A stretch of DNA of 64,000 nucleotides, taken from Verrucomicrobiota bacterium (GTDB lineage: Bacteria > Verrucomicrobiota > Verrucomicrobiia > Limisphaerales > J093). A program made the position numbers and the translations under genes. The DNA lies in NCBI GenBank assembly GCA_027493615.1, contig JAOSKK010000039.1:243723-307722 (forward strand), read 5' to 3'. The notes under the pieces were generated by a model. The model did no database searches, had not been told where the DNA came from, and saw only the letters and a list, made by a program, of their open reading frames with translations. Of the stretch, positions 8,977-18,057 are shown one piece after another (the first letter of the stretch is position 1; every line of letters starts with the position of its first letter).

Positions 8977-9000
8977 CCAACCCTCTGGATGGCGACCCGC

Positions 9001-10565
9001 ATGAAGTTTCATCCCCAAACCCGCCCACGTCACCTGGTCCTGGTGCTCGGCGACCAGTTGAACCAGGACTCGGCTGCCTTCGACGGTTTCGACCCGGCGT
9101 GCGATGCGGTTTGGATGGCGGAAGTCGCCAAGGAAAGCACCCACGTCTGGTCGCACAAAGCGCGGATTGCGATGTTCTTGAGCGCCATGCGGCACTTCCA
9201 CGATACGCTCCACAGCCAGGGTGTAACGGTTCACTACCGCCCACTGAACGACGTCACGAACCGCGGCTCTTTCGGCGGCGAACTGACCGCCACGACCGGC
9301 CGCCTCCGTCCGCAACGCTTGATCTGGGTCGAGCCGGGCGACTGGCGCGTGCAGACGGATCTTGAGAGCACCGCGCGCGCCCTGGGCGTGGCTTTCGAGG
9401 TCCGACCCGACCGGCATTTCCTTTGTTCGCGCGAGGCGTTCACCCGGCACGCCCGGGGCGAAAGCAACTGCGGATGGAGTTCTTCTACCGCGAGCTGCGA
9501 CGCCAGCATCGCGTGCTGATGGAGGGCGACGAACCGGCCGGTGGCGCATGGAATTTCGATGCCGAGAACCGGGAGGCTTTTGGCAAGGACGGACCGGACC
9601 CCCTCCGCTCGCCGCCACGGCGTTTCCCACCGGATGCGACGACTCGCCAAGTGCTGGCGCTGGTGGAGGATCATTTTGCGAAGCACCCCGGCGCGCTGCA
9701 CGACTTCGACTGGCCGGTCACCCCGACGGATGCAGAACTGGCCCTCGACGATTTCCTGACCCACCGGCTCGCGGAGTTTGGGCGCTGGCAGGACGCCATG
9801 TGGACGAACGAGCCGTGGCTCTTTCACTCGCGGCTGAGCGCGGCCCTGAACCTGAAACTTCTCAACCCGCGCCGCGTGATCGCTGCTGCCGAAAAGGCGT
9901 TTCGCAGCGGACGCGTGCCGCTCCCGGCGGCGGAAGGGTTCATCCGCCAGATTCTCGGCTGGCGCGAGTACGTGCGTGGCATCTACTGGCGGCACATGCC
10001 CGGGTATATCGGGCGGAACGCGTTGGGAGCGCAACACGCCTTGCCTGACTTTTACTGGACGGGCGAGACCGACATGGCGTGCCTGCGCGATGCCATCGGT
10101 CAGACGTGGCGGTATGGCTACGCGCATCACATCCAACGGCTCATGGTCACCGGTCTGTTCGCCTTGCTGTGGGGTGCACATCCGCGGCGCGTGCATGAGT
10201 GGTATCTCGCCGCGTATGTGGATGCGGTTGAATGGGTGGAACTGCCCAACACGCTGGGCATGTCCCAATACGCCGATGGCGGTCTCATGGCCAGCAAGCC
10301 CTACATCGCCAGCGGCAAATACATTCAGCGCATGAGCAACTACTGCGCGGGTTGCCGCTACGATCCCGCACAGCGCGCCGGGCCAAGGGCGTGTCCGTTC
10401 ACGACGCTTTACTGGGACTTCCTGCTGCGCCACGAAGCCCTGCTCGCCAAGAACCCGCGCACGGTCATGCAGGTGCGCAACGCCGTCCGTCTCACGCCAT
10501 CCCAACGCCGCGAGATCACGGACCACGCCGCCCGCCTGCGCGCTGCCATCCCCGCCGCCACATGA
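9001..10565 (+). CDS. Cryptochrome/photolyase family protein, FeS-BCP (PhrB-like) type, one frameshift
   Basis: Encodes a photolyase-related flavoprotein expected to repair (6-4) UV photoproducts. The N-terminal Rossmann part (HLVLVLGDQLNQDSAAF) leads into the helical FAD-binding part. The four Cys of the bacterial [4Fe-4S] photolyase group are visible: one in DMACLRDAI and three in YCAGCRYDPAQRAGPRACPF. A -1 frameshift lies in the GGGG run at 9455-9458; adding one G restores the family motif RKQLRMEFFYREL. It is likely a sequence error, since the rest is well conserved over about 520 residues. ATG 8989 is an alternative start. Neighbouring TspO and oxidoreductase pieces fit a light or oxidative-stress cluster. 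Confidence 0.85.
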
Positions 10566-10951
10566 GCCTGCGTATGGTCATCCCCGGAGCGGGTATGGCC
10601 GGCGTCAGCGCGGGCCGTCTGTTCGCGGACCGCGGCCACGGCGTGATCCTGCTGGAAGAATCCCGCCTGAAGCGTCACGCCAAGTTCATGAAGGAGCACG
10701 GCCTGCCCTTTCCGCTCCTCAGCGATGAAGCGAGAGCGATCGTGCAGGCCTCCGGGGTCTGGGTGGAGAAATCCATGCAGGGTAAGAAATGCATGGACAC
10801 CGAGCGCAGCACTATGATCATCGGGCCGGATGGCAAGGTGAAAGCCGTCCTTCGCAAAGTGCAGCCCGCAAAGCATTGGGACCTCGTGCTGCAGGCGCTG
10901 GGCTGGGCCGCGCCTGTCGCGGGAACGGCAGTGGCCACTGGAAATCCTTGA
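10562..10951 (+). pseudogene. FAD-oxidoreductase N-terminus fused to peroxiredoxin C-terminus
   Basis: An open 129-residue frame built from two gene pieces. Residues 1-34 are the dinucleotide-binding start of an FAD-dependent amine-oxidase-like protein (MVIPGAGMAGVSAGRLFADR, then GVILLE). From about 38 on it is the C-terminal half of a BCP/PrxQ-type peroxiredoxin (LKRHAKFMKEHGLPFPLLSD, GVWVEKSM). The peroxidatic Cys of the peroxiredoxin and all of the oxidoreductase body are missing, so neither activity is expected. The ATG overlaps the photolyase stop (10562-10565), showing that an oxidoreductase gene once followed the photolyase directly. Confidence 0.75.
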
Positions 10952-10953
10952 CG

Positions 10954-12324
10954 ATGCAGCAAAACACAAACCCCATGAACCACGCTCGCTTACCTCACTT
11001 GCTTTCCGCGTTTGACCTGCGTGGATTGACCTTGCGCAATCGCGTGGTCATGGCCCCCCTCACGCGCGCCCGTGCCGGGCGCGAGCGTCTGCCGAACGAC
11101 CTGATGGCCGAGTACTATACCCAACGCGCTTCGGCCGGGTTGATCATCACCGAAGCCACGGTCATCTCCGAGCAAGGCATCGGCTGGGTGGATTCGCCGG
11201 GCATTTACAGCGACGCGCAAGTGGCGGGCTGGCAGAAGACCACCGCCGCGCTCCACGCCCACCGCACGCCGGTGTTCCTCCAACTCTGGCACTGCGGTCG
11301 TGCCTCACACAGCAGCTTCCATGGCGGAGAACTGGCCGTGTCCGCCTCGGCCATCAAGCTCAACGGCGACTACCTCCACACACCCATCGGCAAGCAGCCT
11401 TACGAAACGCCCCGCGCCCTGGAGACTGGCGAAGTCGCCGCGGTCGTGGAGGATTATGGGCGGGCGGCTGAGCGGGCGAAGGCGGCGGGTTTCGACGGCG
11501 TGGAAATTCATGCCGCCAACGGCTACCTGATTGACCAGTTCCTCCAATCGCGAACCAACCACCGGACGGATTGCTACGGCGGCAGCCTGGAAAACCGCTT
11601 CCGGTTTCTGAAGGAAATCATCGAAGCAATCCTCACCGTCTGGCCTGCCAACCGCGTGGGCGTGCGCCTTTCGCCCAACGGCAATTTCAACGACATGGGC
11701 TCGCCGGATTACCGCGAGACCTTCACCTACGCCGCCAGACAATTGAACGCCTACGGGCTGGCGTACCTGCACGTCGTGGACGGCTTGGCCTTTGGTTTCC
11801 ACGAACTGGGCCAGCCGATGACGCTCGCGGCATTTCGCGCCGCGTTCAACGGACCGCTGATGGGCTGTTGCGGTTACACGCAGGAAACGGCCGAGGCGGC
11901 CATCGCGGGCGGCCAGGCCGACCTCATCGCCTTTGGCCGGCCCTACCTCAGCAATCCGGACCTGGTGGACCGCTTTGCCCATGGCTGGGAATTGAACCCG
12001 CCGGCGGACATGAAGGTCTGGTCCGCACCGACCGCCGCGGGCTATACCGATTTCCCATTTCATCCTTCCACCCCCACTCATGAAGACCCTCATCGCCTCC
12101 GCCCACGTCGAGCCGGAGACATTCACGCGATCCGCCGGCCGATCCAGCGCGGGAGGCTGCGCTTCACCGGCTGGGACGTGCTCGCACGAAACATCCTCGA
12201 TGCGCCGATGCGCGTGTCGGAGGAAGAACGGCACGCGTGGCTGAAGAACTGGACGGGGCGGTTGCGGGCCATCGGATTCGAGAAGTCGATTGACGTGGGT
12301 GAATACGAACCTTTCGGAATCTGA
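10954..12324 (+). CDS. Old Yellow Enzyme family ene-reductase with foreign C-terminal extension
   Basis: Residues 1 to about 370 are a complete OYE/NemA-type FMN flavoprotein, which reduces activated C=C bonds with NAD(P)H. Motifs seen are NRVVMAPLTRARA, LQLWHCGRASH, EIHAANGYLIDQFLQSRTN and ADLIAFGRPYLSNPDLV. Family members normally end shortly after GYTDFPF. Here the frame runs on for about 90 residues into remnants of the next gene (RFTGWDVLARNIL ... EEERHAWLKNW), a C-terminal piece of a flavodoxin-fold quinone reductase. The OYE core is probably functional. ATG 10975 is an alternative start. Confidence 0.85.
   Translation: MQQNTNPMNHARLPHLLSAFDLRGLTLRNRVVMAPLTRARAGRERLPNDLMAEYYTQRASAGLIITEATVISEQGIGWVDSPGIYSDAQVAGWQKTTAALHAHRTPVFLQLWHCGRASHSSFHGGELAVSASAIKLNGDYLHTPIGKQPYETPRALETGEVAAVVEDYGRAAERAKAAGFDGVEIHAANGYLIDQFLQSRTNHRTDCYGGSLENRFRFLKEIIEAILTVWPANRVGVRLSPNGNFNDMGSPDYRETFTYAARQLNAYGLAYLHVVDGLAFGFHELGQPMTLAAFRAAFNGPLMGCCGYTQETAEAAIAGGQADLIAFGRPYLSNPDLVDRFAHGWELNPPADMKVWSAPTAAGYTDFPFHPSTPTHEDPHRLRPRRAGDIHAIRRPIQRGRLRFTGWDVLARNILDAPMRVSEEERHAWLKNWTGRLRAIGFEKSIDVGEYEPFGI
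12080..12324 (+). pseudogene. NAD(P)H dehydrogenase (quinone)-like remnant
   Basis: ATG 12080 opens a frame with MKTLIASAHVEPETF, the typical start of a flavodoxin_2-fold quinone reductase (MdaB/KefF-like). The frame is soon lost. The C-terminal end of the same kind of protein (FTGWDVLARNI ... RLRAIGFEK) appears about 90 bases later in the OYE frame. The central 130 or so residues are missing. The OYE reading frame runs straight through this remnant. Confidence 0.55.
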
Positions 12325-12349
12325 GGCCAGGAGCGACGACCGAGCGGGG

Positions 12350-12844
12350 ATGAACTCCTCCAAGCCGACTTCCAAACCCCTGGGCCGCCAGATTCTGGCG
12401 CTGTTGGGCTGGGTGATGCTTTGCTTTGCGGCGGCGGCGATGGGTGGTTTGTTCATGCCCGGCGAGTGGTATGCGTCGCTGAGGAAGCCGTCATGGAATC
12501 CGCCTGGCTGGGTCTTTGGCCCGGTGTGGACGGCGCTCTACACGTTGATGGCGGTGGCCGCCTGGCTGGTGTGGCGGCGCGGCGGATTCGCAGCGCAACG
12601 GCGGCCACTCGCGCTGTTCGTGCTACAACTGGCGCTCAACGTCGCCTGGACACCGCTGTTCTTCGGGCTGAAAAAGCCGGGCTGGGCCTTCACTGAAATC
12701 ATGCTGCTCTGGCTGGCCATCACGGCGACGTTCATCGCGTTCCGCCCCGTGAACCGCGTGGCCGCCTGGTTGCTGGCGCCCTATCTGGCTTGGGTCAGCT
12801 TCGCGGCGGCACTGAACTACACGCTGTGGCGGTTGAACTCTTGA
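12350..12844 (+). CDS. tspO: TspO/MBR family protein
   Basis: A 164-residue integral membrane protein with five predicted helices and the family's aromatic-rich motifs (WYASLRKPSWNPPGWVFGPV, then WTALYTLMAVAAWLVW; NVAWTPLFFGLK; LAPYLAWVSFAAALNYTLW). TspO proteins bind porphyrins and other hydrophobic ligands and act in tetrapyrrole or oxidative stress responses. Its place beside a photolyase and OYE-type flavoenzymes fits a light/oxidative-stress group. The length is normal and the frame is intact, in contrast to its neighbours. ATG 12350 is chosen because it begins just before the first helix. Confidence 0.92.
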   Translation: MNSSKPTSKPLGRQILALLGWVMLCFAAAAMGGLFMPGEWYASLRKPSWNPPGWVFGPVWTALYTLMAVAAWLVWRRGGFAAQRRPLALFVLQLALNVAWTPLFFGLKKPGWAFTEIMLLWLAITATFIAFRPVNRVAAWLLAPYLAWVSFAAALNYTLWRLNS

Positions 12845-12856
12845 CTGTGGACGTGT

Positions 12857-13160
12857 GCCGCTGATCATCTTTGCGGCCCTGCTGGGGGCTGGCGCTGGGG
12901 TTGATGCACGCGACGAAGGAGACGTTCGATTTACACCTGGCAGCGCTGGGCGTGGCGGCCGGCGCGAGCCTGTGGTTCGCGCCGGACCCGCGGGCGGGAT
13001 GGGGTGAATTGCGTGCTCGGCATTGCCGCCGTTGAGCCGCAGCCGACGCGGTCAGGAATCAACGTCATGGTGGCGGGGGCGGCTACTGGCCATTGCCGTG
13101 GTACTTGCGCGGTTTCGAGGATGTGAATTGGTCGGCGGGCGGGCCGGAGGAACCCTATGC
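12857..13160 (+). pseudogene. Agl23/TIGR03663-like membrane glycosyltransferase remnant
   Basis: Two coding scraps in different frames. About 12857-13020 encodes LIIFAALLGAGAG and then GLMHATKETFDLHLAALG, like a transmembrane segment of TIGR03663 proteins. About 13060-13155 encodes GYWPLPWYLRGFEDVNWSAG, close to the conserved WPLPWYLR motif of the same family. The rest of the protein, normally over 500 residues, is absent. The family name rests on memory of these motifs. Confidence 0.5.
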
Positions 13161-13795
13161 GCCCCCGCCATCACTCGCGCCGTTCCCGGCCAACACACAG
13201 TTGGTCAACACGCCCTGAGGTTCACAATTGGCGCCACCTCCTGCATCACTGCCGTACCCGTTTCGCAGTGTAAAGCCGCTCAACACCGAGCTGTTTCCCA
13301 CGTACGCGCCACGCATCGGCTCCGGGTCAAGAGAATCGGCACCCTCGATAACCGTGGCGTCTGGCCCGTTGACACTTCGCAGGGTCGCCGGCTTTGTCAG
13401 TGATACACGATTCAGGACGTTGGTGACGACGCTCTCGTCGCCGTCGTTGTCGTAGTCCACCCACGCGGCGTTGTAGCTCCTGCCGGGGTTGCGCACGCTT
13501 CAACCGACATGGGTGGCAAAGACCTTCCCGAACGAACCGTTCCCCCATTGCGAAACACATCGCACCTGGGATCGCCCGCCTCCCACGCGTTGCTCCCCAG
13601 GAAAAGGTCCAGGTCTCCGTCGTTGTCGTAATCCCACCAGGTCGAGTCTTCGGTCGGTTCTACGTCGGTCACGAGTAGTCCCTCCGTGATCTTGATGAAC
13701 GTGGGATCGACGGTGATGGTGACCTTGGCGAGGAGGTGAGGAAGGGTCGCGGCGCCCAGGAGGGTGGCGGCCAGAACCGGGAGTGTTGGCTTCAT
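13155..13795 (-). pseudogene. FG-GAP repeat protein / beta-helix protein chimera
   Basis: From ATG 13795 the minus strand encodes a signal peptide (MKPTLPVLAATLLGAATLPH) and then an FG-GAP/VCBS-type repeat (WWDYDNDGDLDLFLG). After a frameshift near 13530 a second repeat (AAWVDYDNDGDE) runs, with no break in frame, into a right-handed beta-helix sequence (RVSLTKPATLRSVNGPDATV, GAYVGNSSVLSGFTLRNG). The beta-helix part stops at 13155. Both parent families are large secreted proteins, so most of each is gone. Confidence 0.6.
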
Positions 13796-14063
13796 ACACT
13801 GGGTCGCCACCTGCTCCCTCCCGAAAACGCGGCGGAATCTTACAGGAAACCCGAAGAAATCTCTCGACTGTCCGGCGGTACACACACACCTGTCTGCGGC
13901 TGAATGCGTTGGGAGGCTGCCCGCTCCGCCCGGTTGACCGGGAAGCCGCACTTTTCGCACGGCCTTGTTTCGTGATGGAAATGGGCGGAACGGCTGGGGC
14001 AACCGGAAGACTTCCAGTTCGGCTGGCATTGCGCCTTGTCGGATCGGGTGTCGAGGCGTAACG

Positions 14064-14434
14064 TTGCGCCACGCTGTGAAGTTGGTGTTGGACAACCTGC
14101 CGCCGTCGTTGGCCAGCCAGCGGGAAACGCTGGCCGAGTGTCTTCAGGCCATGAACCGTGCGGCGCCCTCCGGCGCGTCTATTTGTTCGGGTCGCATGCC
14201 CGGGGCGAGGCAAGGCCGGATAGTGACGTGGACCTCTGTCTGGTGGCCGATGGGGCGGAGCGGCAGCAAGAGACGCTGTCCCAGTTGGGTAACGCCATCT
14301 GGGACGTGTGGCCGCGTCCGGCGTTCACGCTGATCCCGGTCACCACGCGGCGGTTGGCGGAAAAGCGCGCGGTGGGGGATCATTTTTTCCAGCCCGTGCT
14401 GAATGAGGGGGTGCTCCTTGCCCAGGAAGACTGA
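14064..14434 (+). pseudogene. MNT-type nucleotidyltransferase, frameshifted
   Basis: The N-terminal part (HAVKLVLDNLPPSLASQRET ... ECLQAMNR) starts from a TTG near 14064. It is followed in another frame by the minimal nucleotidyltransferase core (YLFGSHARGEARPDSDVDL), which contains the GSxxxxxxxxxSDxD signature. The shift lies near 14150-14170, in CGGCGCCCTCCGGCG sequence. The next gene is a HEPN protein, the usual MNT partner in HEPN/MNT toxin-antitoxin modules, where MNT AMPylates the HEPN toxin. Whether the frameshift is real or a sequencing error is open. Confidence 0.65.
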
Positions 14435-14825
14435 TTCCAATAACCCGGCCGACTGGCTGTGGATCGCCCTGTCGGACCTGGAAGGGTTGCGACATCTTGC
14501 GAACGCGGAGATCGCTTAGGGGATGTGCCGCAGCAAACTCTCCGAGGTGCTTGAGAAGGTCATCAAGGCGGAACTCATTCGGCTGGGCTGGTTCCTCGAG
14601 AGGACCCACGAGCTGACGCGGTTGGCGCGTGAACTGGAGGCGCGACCATCTGGCCTGAGCGCGGAGGTCAAGCCGCTTGCGCTGACGCTCGCGGGCGCTT
14701 ATCTGACGACGCGCTATCCTGGTTTTGACCTGGACGACCCCGATTGGCCGGCCCTGCGCGCCCAGATCGAGCAGGTGGCCCTCCTTCTGGAGCAGGTCCG
14801 CGATCAGGTCAACGCGCAGGGCTGA
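14418..14825 (+). pseudogene. HEPN domain protein with in-frame stop
   Basis: The reading frame from TTG 14418 encodes a HEPN-type protein (NNPADWLWIALSDLEGLRHL ... CRSKLSEVLEKVIKAELIRL, ending RYPGFDLDDPDWPALRAQIE). A TAG at 14517-14519 interrupts the frame where family members usually have S/Y-x before MCRSKL. If translation restarts at ATG 14523 a 100-residue protein lacking the first helix would result. The gene overlaps the MNT 3' end by 17 bases, as expected for a coupled HEPN/MNT pair. Confidence 0.7.
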
Positions 14826-15242
14826 ATTCCGTACGGCTTACCCGGCACGGCGCGGGAGGAGATGGCGCGCGTGCTGGGTCTGTCAGTGGGCGGCCGGCCC
14901 GGTGGGTTTTCCCCGGCTCGGCGCAGGGCGGCGGACCGTCGCGGGAGGCGGGGGTGCTGAATGCTGCGACGCGAGCCGCACAGCCAAGAAATCCGCACGA
15001 ATTCTGCCGCCGGTCCGAGGCGCTCTGCCGGCGGGTCGGCATGGGCAAAGACCCGTGGCCGAAGTGAGCTCCGGAGAGCGCGGCTGAAGGACGAGGGGCC
15101 CGCGAAAAGACGCGGAGAGACGCGAGAGGGGACGGAGAGGAGGACGGAGGGTGGGATCGGTTTGGGGGCGTTCGGCGTCTTGGAGGGAGCGAGGTCGGGA
15201 ATCGGATGGACAGCGAAGACGGCGGGCTGTCATCTGAGGGGC
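14826..15242. other. No gene recognised
   Basis: About 420 bases between the HEPN remnant and the cation-efflux gene. It includes a purine-rich tract (about 15095-15155, many GAGA/GGA repeats). No domain is seen in any frame. Confidence 0.5.
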
Positions 15243-16146
15243 GTGACGACCACGCGATTGCGCCGCGGCGTGCGTGCGACCCTGTGGGGAATGACCGTCA
15301 ACACGCTGTTGGCGGGCGGCAAGACCGTCGCCGGGGTGGTGGGGGCACAGCCATGCGCTGGTGGCGGACGGCATCGAGTCGCTGGCCGATCTGCTGAGTT
15401 CCCTGATTGTCTGGCGCGGGTTGGTGGTGGCTGCTGTGCCGCCCGATGCGGATCATCCATACGGGCACGGCAAGGCGGAGCCGATCGCGGCCGCCGTGGT
15501 GGCCACAATGCTGTTCCTGGCGGCGGGGTGGATCGTGGTGACCTCCGTGGGTGAGATACTGCATCCGCACGAATCGCCAGCGCCGTTCACGCTGGGCGTG
15601 CTGGTGGGCGTCGTGGTGGTGAAGGAGGCGCTGTTTCGCTGGGTGTTGCGCGAAGGGGTGGCCATGAACAGCTCGGCCGTGGTGCTGGACGCCTGGCATC
15701 ACCGCAGCGACGCGCTCACCTCGTTGGCCGCGGGAGTGGGCATCACGGTGGCGTTGGTGGGCGGGCCGGGCTATGCGGTGGCGGACGATGTGGCGGCGCT
15801 GGTGGCGGCTGGCGTGATCGCGTGGAACGGGAGGCGGTTGCTGCGCGGCACGCTCGCCGAGTTGATGGACGCCGCGCCGGAGCCGGAACTCCATGACCGG
15901 CTGAGGCGCCTGGCCACGGCGCTGCCGGATGTGGCGCGGATCGAGCAGTGCCGGATTCGCAAGATGGGGGGGCAGTACTTCGTGGAGTTGCACGTCGAGG
16001 TGGACCCGGAGATGTCGGTCCGGCGGGCGCACGGGATTGCGCATGCCGTGAAGGACCATCTGCGCGCGGAAGTGCCGTCGGTGGCAGATGTGCTGGTGCA
16101 CGTTGAACCCGCGGCGGAAGCGACGACCTGGCCCGCGGATCGTTGA
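15243..16146 (+). CDS. Cation diffusion facilitator family transporter, one frameshift
   Basis: A CDF antiporter that exports divalent metals. The N-terminal helix start (GVRATLWGMTVNTLLAGGKT) reads from GTG 15243. A shift in the GGGGG run at 15341-15345 is needed to reach HSHALVADGIESLADLL, and removing one G restores the usual GHSHALVAD motif. Metal-site motifs are HPYGHGKAEP and DAWHHRSDALTS (HxxxD). The C-terminal cytoplasmic domain (HDRLRRLATALPDVARIEQC) is complete. The size of about 300 residues is normal. Metal specificity cannot be inferred. Confidence 0.85.
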
Positions 16147-16174
16147 CGCGTCGCGCGTCGCTACGCCGGTTAGT

Positions 16175-16193
16175 CCGGGTCTGTCAGACCCGG
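16175..16193. terminator. Palindrome downstream of CDF gene
   Basis: CCGGGTCTG and CAGACCCGG form a 9-bp stem around one base, 29 bases after the CDF stop. No T-run follows, so it may be a repeat hairpin rather than a true intrinsic terminator. Confidence 0.4.
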
Positions 16194-16212
16194 CATGTAA
16201 CCGCGACAGACT

Positions 16213-16282
16213 GTAGGCGCCGACGTGAGGAGGCATCGTGGACCGAAGGCCACGCGACTCCGCCTCCTCACGTCGGCGCCTA
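16213..16282. repeat. GTAGGCGCC-family element, paired inverted arms
   Basis: The left arm 16213-16234 and right arm 16261-16282 are inverted copies of the window-wide 23-base arm, with a 26-base spacer. The element sits between the CDF gene and guaA. Confidence 0.85.
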
Positions 16283-16365
16283 AAGCAGGTAGGGGGTCTC
16301 CATTGCGGTCCACTTTTGCCTCGCCAAGCTGGCGGTGGCCCGGCAGAACCCTGCCCCTGGTTATC

Positions 16366-17906
16366 ATGACCGAACAGATCGTTATCCTTGATTTCGGGTC
16401 CCAATACACGCAGGTGATCGCCCGGCGGATCCGGGAAGCGCAGGTGTATTCGAGCATTCTGGCCTTTCGCACCCCGGCCAGGGAGATCGCCCGGCTCGCT
16501 CCCCGCGGCCTGATCCTCTCGGGTGGGCCGTCGAGCGTGTATGCGTCGGACGCGCCGTTGCCCGACCCGGCGATCTTTGATCTCGGGGTGCCCATCCTGG
16601 GCATCTGTTACGGTGTTCAGCTTTTCGGGCAGTTCCTGGGCGGGAAGGTTGAGCCGGGCGAGAAGCGCGAGTACGGCAAAGGCACGCTAACGGTCACGGA
16701 CAAGGACTCTCCCCTGTTCCGTCGTCTGCCCCGGACGCTCCAGGTCTGGAATTCGCACGGCGACAAGCTTACGCGGTTGCCGGCGGGGTTTCGGCCGGTG
16801 GCGCGGACGGAGAACTCGGAGTACGCGGCCATCGCGGATCCGCGACGGCAGTTCTATGGGATCCAATTCCATCCCGAGGTGGTGCACACGCCGCGCGGCA
16901 AGGAGGTGCTGAGCAATTTCGTCCACGGGATTTGCGGCTGCGGCCGGCATTGGACCATGCGGCATTACCGGGATCAGGCCATCGAGGAGATCCGCGCCCA
17001 AGTGGGCGGCGAGCGCGTGATCCTCGGTCTGAGCGGCGGGGTGGATTCCAGCGTTGCCGCGGCCTTGCTGCACCGGGCCGTTGGCGAGCAACTGACCTGC
17101 ATTTTCGTCAACAACGGCCTGCTGCGGGCACGCGAACCCGAGGTGGTGCGTGAGGTTTTCGGCCGGCACTTTCGCATCCGACTGCACTACGCGAACGCGG
17201 CGGGGAAATTCCTGCGGCCTTTGCGGGGGGTGACGGATCCCGAGCGGAAGCGGAAGCTCATCGGGCGGACCTTCATCCAGGTGTTCGAGGACGCCCTGCG
17301 GCATGTGGGCAAGGCGAAGTTCCTGGCGCAAGGGACGCTGTACCCGGACGTGATCGAGTCGGTACCGATCGCGGGCAACCCGGCGGCCTTGATCAAGAGC
17401 CACCACAACGTCGGGGGTTGCCGAAGAAGATGCGGCTGCAGTTGGTCGAGCCGTTGCGGTGCTTGTTCAAGGACGAGGTGCGCCAACTCGGGCAGGAGCT
17501 TGGACTGCCCGAGGAGTTGGTGTGGCGTCAGCCTTTTCCGGGTCCGGGACTGGCGGTGCGCATCATCGGGGCGGTGACGCCGCGTCGGCTCGAGATCCTG
17601 CGTCGGGCCGACGCCATCGTGGTCGAGGAGATGAAGGCCACCGGGTGGTACCGCAAGATCTGGCAGAGTTTTGCCGTGTTGCTCCCGGTAAAGAGTGTGG
17701 GGGTGATGGGCGATGAACGGACCTACGACTACACCATCGCCGTGCGGGCGGTGGAGTCGCAGGACGGGATGACAGCCGACTGGGTGCGGCTGCCCTATCC
17801 GCTGCTGGAGAAGCTGGCCAGCCGGATTATCAACGAGGTGCAAGGGGTCAACCGGTGTGTGTTTGACATCACCAGCAAACCGCCGGGCACGATCGAGTGG
17901 GAGTGA
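16366..17906 (+). CDS. guaA: GMP synthase (glutamine-hydrolysing), one frameshift
   Basis: Converts XMP to GMP using glutamine and ATP. The class I amidotransferase domain (about 1-190) shows the nucleophile Cys in LGICYGVQLFG and the His/Glu pair in QFHPEVVHT. The ATP-pyrophosphatase domain starts about 205 with the P-loop LSGGVDSSVAAALLHRA. The dimerisation domain follows, with QPFPGPGLAVRIIG and the C-terminal DITSKPPGTIEWE. A single missing G in the run 17413-17417 breaks the frame at HHNVGGLP; adding it restores the whole 513-residue enzyme. As guaA is a core gene, a sequence error is much more likely than a pseudogene. Confidence 0.93.
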
Positions 17907-17910
17907 GGAG

Positions 17911-18020
17911 GTGCAGGCTGGAAGCCCGCACCACCACGCTGGACCGGTCGGGTGCAGGCTGGAAGCCCGCACCACCACGCTGGACCGGTCGGGTGCAGGC
18001 TGGAAGCCCGCACCACAACC
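17911..18020. repeat. Three tandem 41-base repeats with internal hairpin
   Basis: The unit starts GTGCAGGCTGGAAGCCCGCA and repeats at 17911, 17952 and 17993 with a 41-base period; the third copy is partial. Each unit has an imperfect GTGC-GGCT/AGCC-GCAC hairpin. It fills the space between convergent guaA and hemL. Confidence 0.9.
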
Positions 18021-18057
18021 AGGAGGCGGGTTCGACGGCCAAACGGTTGGGTGCCAG

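Noticed and set aside
8842..14519. In-frame TAG codons in SDR-like and HEPN-like genes as possible recoding of TAG
   Set aside because: TAG is used as the ordinary stop in intact genes here (for example hemD at 25758-25760 and aspS), and both TAGs lie in the degenerate region, so nonsense mutation is simpler.
17911..18020. Possible CRISPR array
   Set aside because: The copies are directly adjacent with a 41-base period and no variable spacers, and no cas genes are in the window.
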